Assembly: GCF_000820225.1 (NCBI RefSeq)
Contig: NZ_CDDK01000013.1
Span: forward strand, 158,891-203,498
Source: Aeromonas veronii bv. veronii
Lineage (GTDB): Bacteria > Pseudomonadota > Gammaproteobacteria > Enterobacterales > Aeromonadaceae
Direction of reading: 5' to 3'
DNA: 44,608 nt
Part shown: positions 32,894 through 41,905 of the stretch, one piece after another
How the letters are laid out: the number at the start of each line of letters is the position of its first letter
Numbering within the stretch: the first letter of the stretch is position 1
Program-made: the position numbers and the translations under genes
The notes under the pieces: model-generated
The model's input: only the letters and a program-made list of their open reading frames with translations
Told to the model about the DNA's origin: nothing
Database searches by the model: none

Positions 32894-34282
32894 ATGAGCA
32901 AACAGATGAAATCTATCAAGCACACGCTGGTCTGCGCCGCCCTGTTCAGTGCGCTGGGCGCAACCTCCCAGGCACAGGCCGGTGATGCCAAAAACGTCAT
33001 TCTCTTTATCGGTGATGGCATGGGCCCCACCGTGCTCACCGCCACCCGCCTGTTCAAGGTGGGGGAAGAGGGCAATCTGGAGATGATGAAACTGCCGCGC
33101 AGTGCCCGCATCAAGACCTTCTCCAATGATGCCCAGACCACCGACTCGGCCCCCTCCATGGCGGCCTACACCACCGGGGTCAAGATGAACAACGAGGTGA
33201 TCGCCATGAGCAGCGACACCAAAGCCGTTGCCCCCGGCAAAGACGTCAATGGCAACAAAACCGTCAACAATTGCAGCAGCGATAACGGCAAGCCGGTGCC
33301 CACCATCCTGGAGTTGGCCAAGGCGGCAGGCAAATCGGTCGGAGCCGTCACCACCACCGAGCTGACCCACGCGACCCCGGCAGCCACCTACGCCCACATC
33401 TGCCATCGGGATGCCGCTTATGACATCGCTGCACAAGCTGTTCCGGGAGGAGCAGGTTTCAACCAGGCGCTGGGGGATGGGGTCGATGTGCTGATGGGCG
33501 GTGGTGCCAACCACTGGACTCCCTACAGCGCCAGCAACAAGGGCGGTCGCAATGACAACCGCGACCTGACCGCCGAGATGAAGGCACAGGGATACAGCTA
33601 TGTCACCACCCAAAGTGAACTGGCCAAGGTCACCAGTGGCAAGGTGCTCGGTCTGTTCAGCAGCAAATCCCACCTCGACTACGAGCTGGATCGGGTCGCC
33701 AAGGGGGCTGCCAATACCCAGCCATCCCTCTCCGAAATGACCGCCAAAGCGATCGACCTGCTGAGCAAGAACAGTCAGGGTTACTTCCTGATGGTAGAAG
33801 GCGGCCGGATCGATCACGCCCTGCACGGCACCAATGCCAAGCGCTCGCTCACCGACGCGGTGGCACTGGATGAGGCGGTCAAGACGGCGCTGGGTAAAGT
33901 GGATCTCAACAATACCCTTATCGTGGTCACCGCCGACCATGACCACACCATGACCATTAACGGCTACTCCGCCAAGGGCAATCCGGTGCTGGATCTGGTG
34001 AAAAATAGCGATGGCTCGACCCAGAACGACGTGGATGGCAAGCCCTTCACCACCCTGGTGTTCGGTAACGGCCCCAATCGTGCGGCCGTGCGCCCGGTCC
34101 TCACCAGTGATCAGGTGATGGCCAATGACTACCTGCAGGAGACCGGCGTCAAACTGACATCGGAAACCCACGGCGGCGGCGATGTGATGCTGTTTGCCGA
34201 TGGCGCCGGCAGCAACCGCTTCAAAGGCACACTGGATAACACCAAGGTGTTTGGCAAACTGCGGGAGGCGCTCGGCCTGTAA
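32894..34282 (+). CDS. Alkaline phosphatase (PhoA family), second paralogue
   Basis: 462 residues. Cleavable signal peptide (HTLVCAALFSALGATSQAQA) rather than a lipobox, so it should be soluble periplasmic or secreted. The catalytic Ser85 is in TTDSAPSMAAYTTG. The metal sites FIGDGMGP, EGGRIDHALHGTNA, VVTADHDHTM and SETHGGGDVM match the upstream copy. Cys pairs in NNCSSDNG and AHICHRD may be bonded. TAAGGAG precedes the start by 9 nt. The pair arose by tandem duplication and has since diverged (different linkers and export signals). Confidence 0.93.
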   Translation: MSKQMKSIKHTLVCAALFSALGATSQAQAGDAKNVILFIGDGMGPTVLTATRLFKVGEEGNLEMMKLPRSARIKTFSNDAQTTDSAPSMAAYTTGVKMNNEVIAMSSDTKAVAPGKDVNGNKTVNNCSSDNGKPVPTILELAKAAGKSVGAVTTTELTHATPAATYAHICHRDAAYDIAAQAVPGGAGFNQALGDGVDVLMGGGANHWTPYSASNKGGRNDNRDLTAEMKAQGYSYVTTQSELAKVTSGKVLGLFSSKSHLDYELDRVAKGAANTQPSLSEMTAKAIDLLSKNSQGYFLMVEGGRIDHALHGTNAKRSLTDAVALDEAVKTALGKVDLNNTLIVVTADHDHTMTINGYSAKGNPVLDLVKNSDGSTQNDVDGKPFTTLVFGNGPNRAAVRPVLTSDQVMANDYLQETGVKLTSETHGGGDVMLFADGAGSNRFKGTLDNTKVFGKLREALGL

Positions 34283-34288
34283 GCAGCA

Positions 34289-34333
34289 GGGGCCCGGGTG
34301 CATCTGAGCAATTGACTCAGCGGCCCGGGCCCC
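34289..34333 (+). terminator. GC-rich terminator of the phosphatase operon
   Basis: GGGGCCCGGG pairs with CCCGGGCCCC and an inner CTGAG/CTCAG stem continues the structure. It is followed by GGCTCTTT, so only a short T-run. Confidence 0.7.
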
Positions 34334-34351
34334 GGCTCTTTCGAGCGACAG

Positions 34352-35041
34352 ATGATGATGCGACTTTTGCTTTCGTTATGGCTGCTTGGCAGCACCCTCG
34401 CCTTCCCCCTGCATGCTGACGACACGCCCCCGGATCTCGCCGCCCGGATCAGCTATCACGACCGGAACACCGGCAGCGATGGCATCGCCAGAGAGAGTGT
34501 CTGGCAAGAGAAGTGGCTGCGCGTGGGCAATCAGGTGTGGAGCCAGCGGCTCATTCCCCTCCCCCTTGCCCGTGCCTATCACGCCACTCACGACGCCACA
34601 CCCGGCCACAAGCACTTTACCCACCAGATGGCGGCCCGCTGGGTCAGCCGCAGTGATGAGGGTGAACTTCAGCTGCGCTATGCCGACAGCTGGCACAACC
34701 AGCTGGTTGAAGTGCCGGTGGAAGAGTATGGCCAGGTGGCCTTCAAGCCCGACTGGCCGCGGATCCGCCATCTCGTCAACCCCACGCTGATCGAGGGGAT
34801 GACACCGCTGGATGAGGCCGCCCCCGAGCAGGCCCGCTGGTATGAAAAGCGCGAAGGGCAGCAACGAACCCGGATTCTCTGGTCGAGTCAGTGGCAGATC
34901 CCGCTGGTGGTCGAATCGGCCAGTCTCGACGGCTATCGCAGCTACCGGATGGAGGTGACCCTGCGCAAGCTGCCTGCTCAGCTCCCCTGGCAGCAACTCG
35001 CTGATTACGAAGTGCGCGATCTGCGGGATTTCTTCGACTGA
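34352..35041 (+). CDS. Exported protein of unknown function
   Basis: 229 residues with a signal peptide (LLLSLWLLGSTLAFPLHA). Three Met codons in a row at the start leave the exact first codon open. The mature part is rich in Trp, Arg and His (SVWQEKWLRVGNQVWSQRL, AYHATHDATPGHKHFTHQM), and the second half contains PDWPRIRHLVNPTLI and SYRMEVTLRKLP. The His cluster might bind metal. I do not recognise the family. It is probably periplasmic and lies directly after the phosphatase terminator. Confidence 0.75.
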   Translation: MMMRLLLSLWLLGSTLAFPLHADDTPPDLAARISYHDRNTGSDGIARESVWQEKWLRVGNQVWSQRLIPLPLARAYHATHDATPGHKHFTHQMAARWVSRSDEGELQLRYADSWHNQLVEVPVEEYGQVAFKPDWPRIRHLVNPTLIEGMTPLDEAAPEQARWYEKREGQQRTRILWSSQWQIPLVVESASLDGYRSYRMEVTLRKLPAQLPWQQLADYEVRDLRDFFD

Positions 35042-35123
35042 GATCCCAACCCATCCGCGGGTGCAACGACAACGCAGGCAGGAATGTTACACTCTGCATA
35101 TTCGACTCTGGCTCACGACCTTG

Positions 35124-35861
35124 ATGCGCGCTCTCTGCCTGCCCTTTTTTGCACTGCTGTTATTGCTGGTACACACCGGTGCCCAGGCTATTGTGCTGGT
35201 GGCGGCCGAGTTGCCCCCCTATGTCATTCGCTCCTCTCACGGCAAACCAAGCGGTGTCGCCATCGAGATCATGGAAGAGGCCGCCCGACGCCTTAAAGAA
35301 CCGCTCACCATCGAGTTGATGCCGCTTCCACGTGCACTGACCCAGACAATTCACCGCCCCGATGTATTGATGATACCGCCCGTGCGAAGCAGTCAGCGAG
35401 AGCACCTCTATCAGTGGGTAACGCCCATCCTCGATGAGCAATTTTTGATCGTCAGCGATCGCCGGTTTCATCCAAAAGCCCTGAAAAGCAGCGATTTGAA
35501 AAACCTTGATGTGGGCGTGCTGCGCTACTCGTTTGGTCAACACCTACTCAAACAACGCATCGGGATCCGGGGAGAGACAGTAGCAGATGAGCAACTCAAC
35601 GCTCATAAACTCCATCGCGGTCGCATTGATGCCTGGGTCGCCGCATGGAATGTCATCCTGTATGCCCAACAACAAGACAAACGCTCATCACAACAGCTGG
35701 TTCGCGGGGAAGTGTTGATGAACACCCAACTGTTCCTGGCCGCTCACAAGGATTTCCCCTTCAAACAGGCGCAGCGCTGGCAAGCCGTGATAGACGAGAT
35801 GCGCCATGATGGCACACTGGCGCGGATCATCCGTCAGTACAACTATCAGGCTCCTGAGTAG
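35124..35861 (+). CDS. Periplasmic solute-binding-like protein (PBP type 2, SBP family 3)
   Basis: 245 residues. Signal peptide MRALCLPFFALLLLLVHTGA, then a family-3 solute-binding fold: AELPPYVIRSSHGKPSGVAI, EIMEEAARRLKEPLTIELMP and, near the end, WQAVIDEMRHDGTLARIIRQ. There is no transporter gene beside it. Such orphan proteins are common in Aeromonas-type genomes, and their ligands are unknown. The ATG at 35124 gives a clean signal peptide but has no good ribosome site; a GTG at 35061 is in frame and less likely. Confidence 0.8.
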   Translation: MRALCLPFFALLLLLVHTGAQAIVLVAAELPPYVIRSSHGKPSGVAIEIMEEAARRLKEPLTIELMPLPRALTQTIHRPDVLMIPPVRSSQREHLYQWVTPILDEQFLIVSDRRFHPKALKSSDLKNLDVGVLRYSFGQHLLKQRIGIRGETVADEQLNAHKLHRGRIDAWVAAWNVILYAQQQDKRSSQQLVRGEVLMNTQLFLAAHKDFPFKQAQRWQAVIDEMRHDGTLARIIRQYNYQAPE

Positions 35862-36106
35862 TCACTCAATCACGGTTGCCAAGGCCGGCCAGAATGGTTA
35901 TGGTAGCCCCATGAAAATACTCGCTATTTCCGCGCATTTGCTCACACCCTGCTGAGCCCCCGCCTCGCTCCTTCGGCCGCGAGTCGCTTGGGGGCATGGC
36001 ATTTTCAATCGATTGAACCTGTTGAATCCATTTTTGTAACACTTTGCGTGATGGCCAACCTGCACCCGCCGGTATGGGCCTATCCGCTATTGATAAGGAA
36101 TATCTT

Positions 36107-36502
36107 ATGAAACAACCTCATCTGGTTATCTCCAGCCTTGATCTGGACCGTATCGAACAACTGCTTGGCACCCACCCGCAGCATCTGGCCCTGCAAGAGG
36201 AGCTGGACCGCGCCGAGATCCGCGAACCAGCCGACATGCCGCCGGACGTGGTCACCATGAACAGCAAGGTACGCTTCAAGATGCAGAGCAGCGGCAACGA
36301 GTTCTGCCTGACCCTAGTCTACCCGCGCGATGCCAAAGGCGACGAGAGCAACATCTCGGTACTGGCGCCGGTGGGCAGCGCCCTGCTCGGTCTGAAAGTG
36401 GGCGACAGCATCGCCTGGCCGGGCCCGGCCGGTCGCACCATCGAGGTCGAAATTCTGGAAGTGGTTTATCAGCCGGAGCGCGCCGGCGAGCTGCACCGCT
36501 GA
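36107..36502 (+). CDS. rnk: Regulator of nucleoside diphosphate kinase (Rnk)
   Basis: 131 residues. A GreA-like protein that binds RNA polymerase. It has a short N-terminal helical part (LDLDRIEQLLGTHPQHLALQ) and a C-terminal FKBP-like domain (NISVLAPVGSALLGLKVGDS, then TIEVEILEVVYQPE). MNSKVRFKM is typical of Rnk. AAGGA lies 9 nt before the ATG at 36107, which is the correct start; the frame extends further upstream without similarity. Confidence 0.92.
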   Translation: MKQPHLVISSLDLDRIEQLLGTHPQHLALQEELDRAEIREPADMPPDVVTMNSKVRFKMQSSGNEFCLTLVYPRDAKGDESNISVLAPVGSALLGLKVGDSIAWPGPAGRTIEVEILEVVYQPERAGELHR

Positions 36503-36508
36503 GTCCCC

Positions 36509-36539
36509 CGGGCTGGTCATCCCCCTGTTGATCAGCCCG
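36509..36539 (+). terminator. Hairpin after rnk
   Basis: CGGGCTGGTCA and TGATCAGCCCG form an 11-bp stem with one G:T pair and a 9-nt loop. No strong T-run follows. Confidence 0.5.
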
Positions 36540-36656
36540 CTTGCTCGCCCTTGCCAGCTGATCCCGATCAAGCTTTACGCACCTTGCCCCCCGGTTTTTA
36601 GCCCCTTTTCCTGCTGCTGCTTGAGCCTGACTCGGGGGGCAGGTATCTTGTTGGCC

Positions 36657-36674
36657 GCGTCATGGTCATGACGC
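36657..36674 (+). promoter_or_regulatory. 18-bp palindrome before uhpA
   Basis: GCGTCATG-GT-CATGACGC, perfect 8-bp arms, ending 21 nt before the uhpA ATG. It is a likely operator (autoregulation or another repressor) or an mRNA hairpin near the ribosome site. Confidence 0.5.
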
Positions 36675-36695
36675 ACCGAATTTCAGGCTGACATC

Positions 36696-37286
36696 ATGAT
36701 AAAAATTGCCCTCATCGACGATCACCAGATCGTCCGATCCGGTTTTGCCCAACTGCTCAATCTGGAGCCCGACCTGCAGGTGGTCGCCGAATTCGGCTCC
36801 GCCAGCGACGCCCTTGCCGGCCTGCCCGGCAGCGGGGCGCGAGTCTGCGTCTGCGACATCTCGATGCCCGACCAATCGGGGCTGGATCTGCTCAAGCAGC
36901 TCCCCTCCGGTCTCGCGGTGGTGATGCTCTCGGTACACGACAGCCCCGCCCTCATCGAGCAGGCACTGCAGACCGGTGCCAAAGGATTTCTCTCCAAGCG
37001 CTGCAGTCCGGACGAGCTGATCGCCGCGGTGCGCACCGCCGCCCAGGGGGGGTGTTATCTGACGCCGGACATCGCCCAGAAACTGGCCAGCAGCAGCCGG
37101 GATCCCCTCACCAATCGGGAGCGGGAGATTGCCCAGTTGCTGGCACAGGGGCTGGAGGTGAAGGCCATCGCCGAGCAGCTCGGCCTCTCCCCCAAAACCG
37201 TCCACGTCCATCGCGCCAACCTGATGGACAAGCTCAAGGTCAGCAACAACGTCGAGCTGGCCCACCGCATGCTGGATAGCTGGTGA
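36696..37286 (+). CDS. uhpA: Response regulator UhpA
   Basis: 196 residues, NarL/FixJ type. Receiver domain with Asp8/Asp9, phospho-acceptor Asp54 ([11 protein letters not shown]), Ser79/Thr-region and Lys101 (FLSKR). The LuxR-type helix-turn-helix is [15 protein letters not shown] and [21 protein letters not shown]. coli UhpA (196 aa) activates the hexose-phosphate transporter gene uhpT. The assignment rests on the gene order with uhpB and uhpC as much as on the sequence. It overlaps uhpB by 4 bp (GTGA). Confidence 0.88.
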   Translation: MIKIALIDDHQIVRSGFAQLLNLEPDLQVVAEFGSASDALAGLPGSGARVCVCDISMPDQSGLDLLKQLPSGLAVVMLSVHDSPALIEQALQTGAKGFLSKRCSPDELIAAVRTAAQGGCYLTPDIAQKLASSSRDPLTNREREIAQLLAQGLEVKAIAEQLGLSPKTVHVHRANLMDKLKVSNNVELAHRMLDSW

Positions 37287-38803
37287 TCTCCCGTTTTGCC
37301 AGCTATGTCGCCATCGCGCTGGCGGCCTGCTTCATTTTTGCCGCCGGCTGGTTTTGCCTCTGGAGCATCAGCCTGCATCTGGCGGGTGGCCCGGCGCTGG
37401 CAGTGCTGCTGTTCCCCTTTGGCCTGCGCCTCGGCTTGCTGCTGCAAAGTCCCGGCCACTACTGGCCGCCGCTATTATTGTGCGAAGGGCTGCTGCTCTA
37501 CTGGCTCAATCTGGAAGTGGGGCTGCCCCACTGGCCGTGGCTGGTCGCGGGCAGTCTGCTGACCCTGCTACCGCTGCTGATTGCCCGTCGCCAGCAGGTG
37601 CGCAACGACTGGCAGCAACTGTTGCTGCTGCTCGCCACCGTCACGGCGGCGGCGCTGCTGCAAGCCCTGCTCTGGCATCTGGCCGGGGAAGATGGCCTCT
37701 CGGCCCTGCTGCTCAGCCTGACCGGCGGGCTGACGCTGACCTCCACCTGCATGCTGATCTGGCACTACCTCACCCGCGCCACCTGGGTGCCGCTGGGGCC
37801 TGCGCTGGTGGATCAACCGGTGGAGTGGCGCTTTCGCCATCTGGTCTGGTATCTGCTGCTGTTCGTATTGAGCCTCTGGCTGCAACTGGGATTGCCCAAC
37901 TCGCTGGTACGCTTTACCCCGTTTTGTCTCGCCATCCCCATCATCGCCATGGCGTGGCGCTACGGCTGGCAAGGGGCGCTGCTCGCCACCCTGATGAACA
38001 CCATCGCCCTGCTGGCCAGTCAGGCCTGGCACGATCACCCCCTCGATCTGCTGCTCTCCCTGCTGGCCCAGAGCCTCACCGGCCTGCTGCTGGGTGCCGG
38101 GATCCAGCGCCAGCGTGAGCTCAATCAGGCGCTGACCCGCCAGCTCGCCCACAATCGCCAGCTCACCGAGCGGCTGCTGGAGACCGAGGAGAGCATCCGC
38201 AAGGAGGTAGCGCGCGAGCTGCACGACGATATCGGCCAGACCATCACCGCCATTCGTACCCAGGCTGGCATAGTGCGCCGCCTCGCCCCCGATAACGCAG
38301 GTGTCGGTCAGAGCAGTGCCCTCATCGACACACTGTCGCTCGGGATCTATGACGCGGTGCGCGGCCTGCTCGGGCGGCTGCGCCCGCGCCAGCTCGACGA
38401 CATGACTCTGGAACAGGCGGTACGGGCACTGCTGCGGGAGCTGGAGCTGGAGCGCCACGGCATCGTCACCCGTCTGGAGTGGCAGCTGGCGGATAGGGAT
38501 CTCTCGGATGCCCAGCGGGTCACCCTGTTTCGGGTCTGTCAGGAGGGGCTCAACAACGTGGTCAAACATGCCAACGCCCACTCGGTCACCATTCGCGCTC
38601 GGGCCTGCGGCGAGCAGTTGCAACTGGTGCTGGAAGATGATGGCCGCGGTTTGCCGGAAAGCCGCCCGCAACAGGGCTATGGCCTGCTCGGCATTCGCGA
38701 GCGGGTACAGGCCCTCGGGGGCAGTCTGCAACTCTCCTGCATCCACGGCACTCAGCTGACGGTCAACCTGCCCAGTCGCAGACGGGAAGAGAGTCATGGC
38801 TAA
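37283..38803 (+). CDS. uhpB: Sensor histidine kinase UhpB
   Basis: 506 residues. Eight or more membrane helices in the first 280 residues (MASE1-like sensor region) are followed by a HisKA_3 dimerisation domain with phospho-acceptor His314 in [17 protein letters not shown] HATPase domain follows, with the N box [14 protein letters not shown] and the G boxes EDDGRGLPE and [11 protein letters not shown]. It receives the signal from UhpC and phosphorylates UhpA. The GTG start is inside the uhpA stop, indicating coupled translation. Confidence 0.9.
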   Translation: MISRFASYVAIALAACFIFAAGWFCLWSISLHLAGGPALAVLLFPFGLRLGLLLQSPGHYWPPLLLCEGLLLYWLNLEVGLPHWPWLVAGSLLTLLPLLIARRQQVRNDWQQLLLLLATVTAAALLQALLWHLAGEDGLSALLLSLTGGLTLTSTCMLIWHYLTRATWVPLGPALVDQPVEWRFRHLVWYLLLFVLSLWLQLGLPNSLVRFTPFCLAIPIIAMAWRYGWQGALLATLMNTIALLASQAWHDHPLDLLLSLLAQSLTGLLLGAGIQRQRELNQALTRQLAHNRQLTERLLETEESIRKEVARELHDDIGQTITAIRTQAGIVRRLAPDNAGVGQSSALIDTLSLGIYDAVRGLLGRLRPRQLDDMTLEQAVRALLRELELERHGIVTRLEWQLADRDLSDAQRVTLFRVCQEGLNNVVKHANAHSVTIRARACGEQLQLVLEDDGRGLPESRPQQGYGLLGIRERVQALGGSLQLSCIHGTQLTVNLPSRRREESHG

Positions 38804-38824
38804 TCACCACCAGAGGGCCTGCCT

Positions 38825-40159
38825 GTGCTGAGTTTTATGAGAAGCGCGCCGCACCGGCCCCTTATCCGGGATCAGGCCGAGATCGACGCCACCTATCGCC
38901 ACTGGCGGCTGCATCTGCTGCTGACCATGTATCTGGGCTACGCGGTCTTCTACTTCACCCGCAAGAGCTTCAACTTCGCCATGCCGGACATGCTGGCGAG
39001 CGGCATGCTGGACAAGTCCGACATCGGCATGCTCTGGACCCTGTTCTACATCACCTACGGCTGCTCAAAGTTCTTCTCCGGCATCATCAGTGACCGCGCC
39101 AACCCGCGCTACTTTATGGGTGTCGGACTGATGGCCACCGGCGTTATCAACATACTGTTCGGCCTCTCGTCGGCACTCTGGATGTTTGCCGCCCTCTGGG
39201 TCGCCAACGCCTTCTTCCAGGGCTGGGGTTGGCCCCCCTGCTCCAAGCTGCTCACCAGCTGGTATTCGCGTACCGAGCGCGGCGTCTGGTGGTCGGCCTG
39301 GAACACCGCTCACAACGTCGGTGGGGCGCTCATTCCCCTTATCGTCAGCACCATCGCCCTGCAACATGGCTGGCGCTACGGCATGATAGTGCCCGGCCTT
39401 ATCGCCATCATCGCGGGGTTGTTCCTCTGCTGGCGGCTGCAGGATACCCCGAGCGCCATGGGACTGCCGACAGTAGGCGAGTGGCGCAAGGATGCCATGG
39501 AGCTGGCCCAGCAGACTCAGGATGCGGGGCTCTCCCATCGCCAGATCCTGCGCAAATATGTGCTGGGCAACCCCTATATCTGGCTGCTCGCCTGCTGCTA
39601 CGTGTTGGTCTATGTGGTGCGCACCGCCATCAATGACTGGGGCAATCTCTACATGACCGAGCAGCGCGGCTTCAATCTGATGAGCGCCAACTCGGCCATC
39701 TCCATGTTCGAGGTGGGGGGCTTTATCGGCGCTTTGGTGGCGGGTTGGGGATCGGACAAGCTGTTCAACGGCAACCGTGGCCCGATGAACCTCATCTTTG
39801 CGGTGGGGATCCTGCTGGCGGTGGGATCGCTCTGGCTGATGCCCTTCTTCAGCTATGTGATGCAGGCGGCCTGCTTCTTTACCATCGGCTTTTTCGTGTT
39901 TGGCCCCCAGATGCTGATCGGCATGGCGGCGGCGGAGTGCTCCCACAAAAACTCGGCTGGAGCGGCCACCGGCTTTGTCGGCCTGTTTGCCTACATGGGG
40001 GCGGCGCTGTCGGGCTATCCGCTGGCCAAGGTGATGGAGATCTGGCACTGGAACGGCTTCTTCGTGGTGATCTCGGTGGCGGCAGGCGTCTCGGCCCTGC
40101 TGCTGCTCCCCTTCCTCAAGGCGCAGGCACCGAGAACCGCTCAAGCGAATGCAGAGTAG
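38825..40159 (+). CDS. uhpC: Hexose-phosphate sensor protein UhpC (MFS, OPA family)
   Basis: 444 residues, 12 membrane helices. The organophosphate:phosphate antiporter signature is present (YLGYAVFYFTRKSFNFAMPD, FFQGWGWPPCSKLLTSWYSR). E. coli UhpC is a transporter-like receptor that senses external glucose-6-phosphate and switches on UhpB. Because UhpC and UhpT/GlpT are homologues, this protein could itself transport. The call as UhpC follows the uhpAB context. AGAGGG is 7 nt before the GTG at 38825; an ATG at 38837 is the alternative. A terminator follows, so no uhpT is co-transcribed. Confidence 0.85.
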   Translation: MLSFMRSAPHRPLIRDQAEIDATYRHWRLHLLLTMYLGYAVFYFTRKSFNFAMPDMLASGMLDKSDIGMLWTLFYITYGCSKFFSGIISDRANPRYFMGVGLMATGVINILFGLSSALWMFAALWVANAFFQGWGWPPCSKLLTSWYSRTERGVWWSAWNTAHNVGGALIPLIVSTIALQHGWRYGMIVPGLIAIIAGLFLCWRLQDTPSAMGLPTVGEWRKDAMELAQQTQDAGLSHRQILRKYVLGNPYIWLLACCYVLVYVVRTAINDWGNLYMTEQRGFNLMSANSAISMFEVGGFIGALVAGWGSDKLFNGNRGPMNLIFAVGILLAVGSLWLMPFFSYVMQAACFFTIGFFVFGPQMLIGMAAAECSHKNSAGAATGFVGLFAYMGAALSGYPLAKVMEIWHWNGFFVVISVAAGVSALLLLPFLKAQAPRTAQANAE

Positions 40160-40198
40160 CGGGTGGCAGCTGACGAGCTATATCCGGCAAACAGAAAC

Positions 40199-40233
40199 AA
40201 TCAGGGCGCGGATCACCGCGCCCTGATTTTATT
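40199..40233. terminator. Intrinsic terminator after uhpC
   Basis: AATCAGGGCGCGG-ATCA-CCGCGCCCTGATT-TTATT. It is a 12-13 bp stem that serves uhpC and can also serve the convergent diguanylate cyclase gene. Confidence 0.88.
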
Positions 40234-40251
40234 CCTGAACCTATTCCTGCA

Positions 40252-41385
40252 TCAGGCCGCCTGACAGACCCGGTTTTTTCCTTCCCGCTTGGCCCGATAG
40301 AGAGCGTCATCCGCACGGCTGAACAGGCTGTCAAAGTGCCACTCCCCCTGCCAGTGAGCAATACCCATGCTGACGGTGATATGGATCCCCTCTACCTCGC
40401 TGGCCGCAAGCTGAACACGCAGTGACTGGCACCGGGCGATCGCCTCCTCTGCGGTGGCATGGCGAAACAGCAGCACAAACTCCTCGCCCCCAAAGCGACT
40501 GGCCAATACGCCCTCCAGCTCGCGCAGTGCCAACCCGACCTGCTCCAGCACCCGATCCCCCACCTCATGACCATGCCGATCGTTGATCTGCTTGAAGTCA
40601 TCCAGATCGAGCACCACCAACGCCCCCTGCTGTGCAGGGCGTCCCCGGGCCAGACGTTCCATAAAACCACGGCGATTGAGTAACCCGGTCAGCGGGTCAT
40701 GACTGGCCTGATAGCGCAGCGCCAGCGCCCGGTGCTGGTTGCAGAGCAGTAGCACCCCGAAGGTGAGCATGGAGCTACCCACCAGCATGGAGACATAGGG
40801 CAACACGTTGAACAGCTGACGCTGGAACGGGCTTTCGATCACCTCGCCCCACACGGTAAACATCCGCATCAGGGTCATGGCGATCAGCACCAGATTGAGG
40901 CCAATCAGCACCCAGACCGCCACCTGATAATCGGGTCGGCCGTGACGCCAGAGCTGCCAGATGATGAGCGTACTGAGCATGAGGAAGGTGGCACTGCTGA
41001 TCATCACCCGCACCGCAATCCGGCCATCGATGGCGACCGACCAGGTCATGACGGCGGCAAACAGCAGGATGAATCCCCAGCAGACAGGCCAGCCCGGCGA
41101 TTGACGGAAGAAACAGCGTTGGGCGACTAGCAATAACGACACATGAAAAATCAGGAAGACATTGCCCACCCAGGAGCCATAGGGGGTGGGTGTCAGCAGC
41201 AGACTGGCAAATCCCGCCTGACCCAGCATGGCAAACAGACTGGACCACCACCAGACCCCGACGCCGGGAATATCGTTGTGGGTAACGCGAATGATGGTAA
41301 GAGTGAGGAAACCGAGACAATAGCCACACAAGGCCATGATCATCAAGGTAAAAATATCCAGCTTAAGCAGTAGTGAGGCGTCCAT
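40252..41385 (-). CDS. Membrane diguanylate cyclase (GGDEF)
   Basis: 377 residues. Seven or so membrane helices make the N-terminal sensor region (to about 210). The GGDEF domain starts SHDPLTGLLNRRGF and has the catalytic RFGGEEF (GGEEF at 299-303), with VVLDLDDFKQINDRHGHEVGD and ADDALYRAKREGKN. It should make cyclic-di-GMP from GTP. The RxxD inhibitory site usually found five residues before GGEEF is absent (VLAS there), so product inhibition may be lacking. The start at 41385 is chosen because it directly precedes the first helix; no strong ribosome site is seen. There is no EAL domain. Confidence 0.88.
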   Translation of the reverse strand: MDASLLLKLDIFTLMIMALCGYCLGFLTLTIIRVTHNDIPGVGVWWWSSLFAMLGQAGFASLLLTPTPYGSWVGNVFLIFHVSLLLVAQRCFFRQSPGWPVCWGFILLFAAVMTWSVAIDGRIAVRVMISSATFLMLSTLIIWQLWRHGRPDYQVAVWVLIGLNLVLIAMTLMRMFTVWGEVIESPFQRQLFNVLPYVSMLVGSSMLTFGVLLLCNQHRALALRYQASHDPLTGLLNRRGFMERLARGRPAQQGALVVLDLDDFKQINDRHGHEVGDRVLEQVGLALRELEGVLASRFGGEEFVLLFRHATAEEAIARCQSLRVQLAASEVEGIHITVSMGIAHWQGEWHFDSLFSRADDALYRAKREGKNRVCQAA

Positions 41386-41905
41386 ACCAAAGCCATGCAG
41401 AGAGGGTAACTGAGTATATGAGAAGCGTTTGCCAAGACCCAGTACGACTTGATGGTTTTCACAATAAAGCCCGTTCGTTTGCTGACAAACAGAGCAATGC
41501 GTGTGATATCCCACCAATGCGTATTCGTATCAGCCCCACAAAAAGCCTCTTACGGAGCCCGACAACTCAGTAAGAGCCGCAATCGGCGCCCTGACTTTGT
41601 AACAAAATGTCTTGGGGATAATTTGGGCTTGAACCCACCCCATTAGATAGATATGTTGTTTTCGTGTGATTTTATGAATGAAGCCATGAGCAATAAATGC
41701 CTCTAACCTGTTGAGTCTTCTGACACAATCTGTTTTTGGTACATTTTTCACTCAACCACTATTCATAGCATCTCATATGGGGCTTTTGTCCCGCTCAAGA
41801 CATTCATCCTGTCTTGCCTGTTGCCGGATGCAGCAGTCTCTTGTGCCACGGAGTCGCACGGGATCAGGTTCAAGGCCGAACACACCACCGACAGAGACGT
41901 CACTT
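41386..41905. other. 520-bp divergent intergenic region
   Basis: No convincing gene. It is moderately AT-rich around 41640-41770, where promoters for the transporter operon probably lie. I see no clear operator or repeat. In-frame extensions of both neighbours enter it but show no protein similarity. Confidence 0.45.

Noticed and set aside
32720..34303. 527-codon minus-strand frame opposite the second alkaline phosphatase
   Set aside because: Compositional shadow of a GC-rich gene. The phosphatase motifs are on the plus strand.
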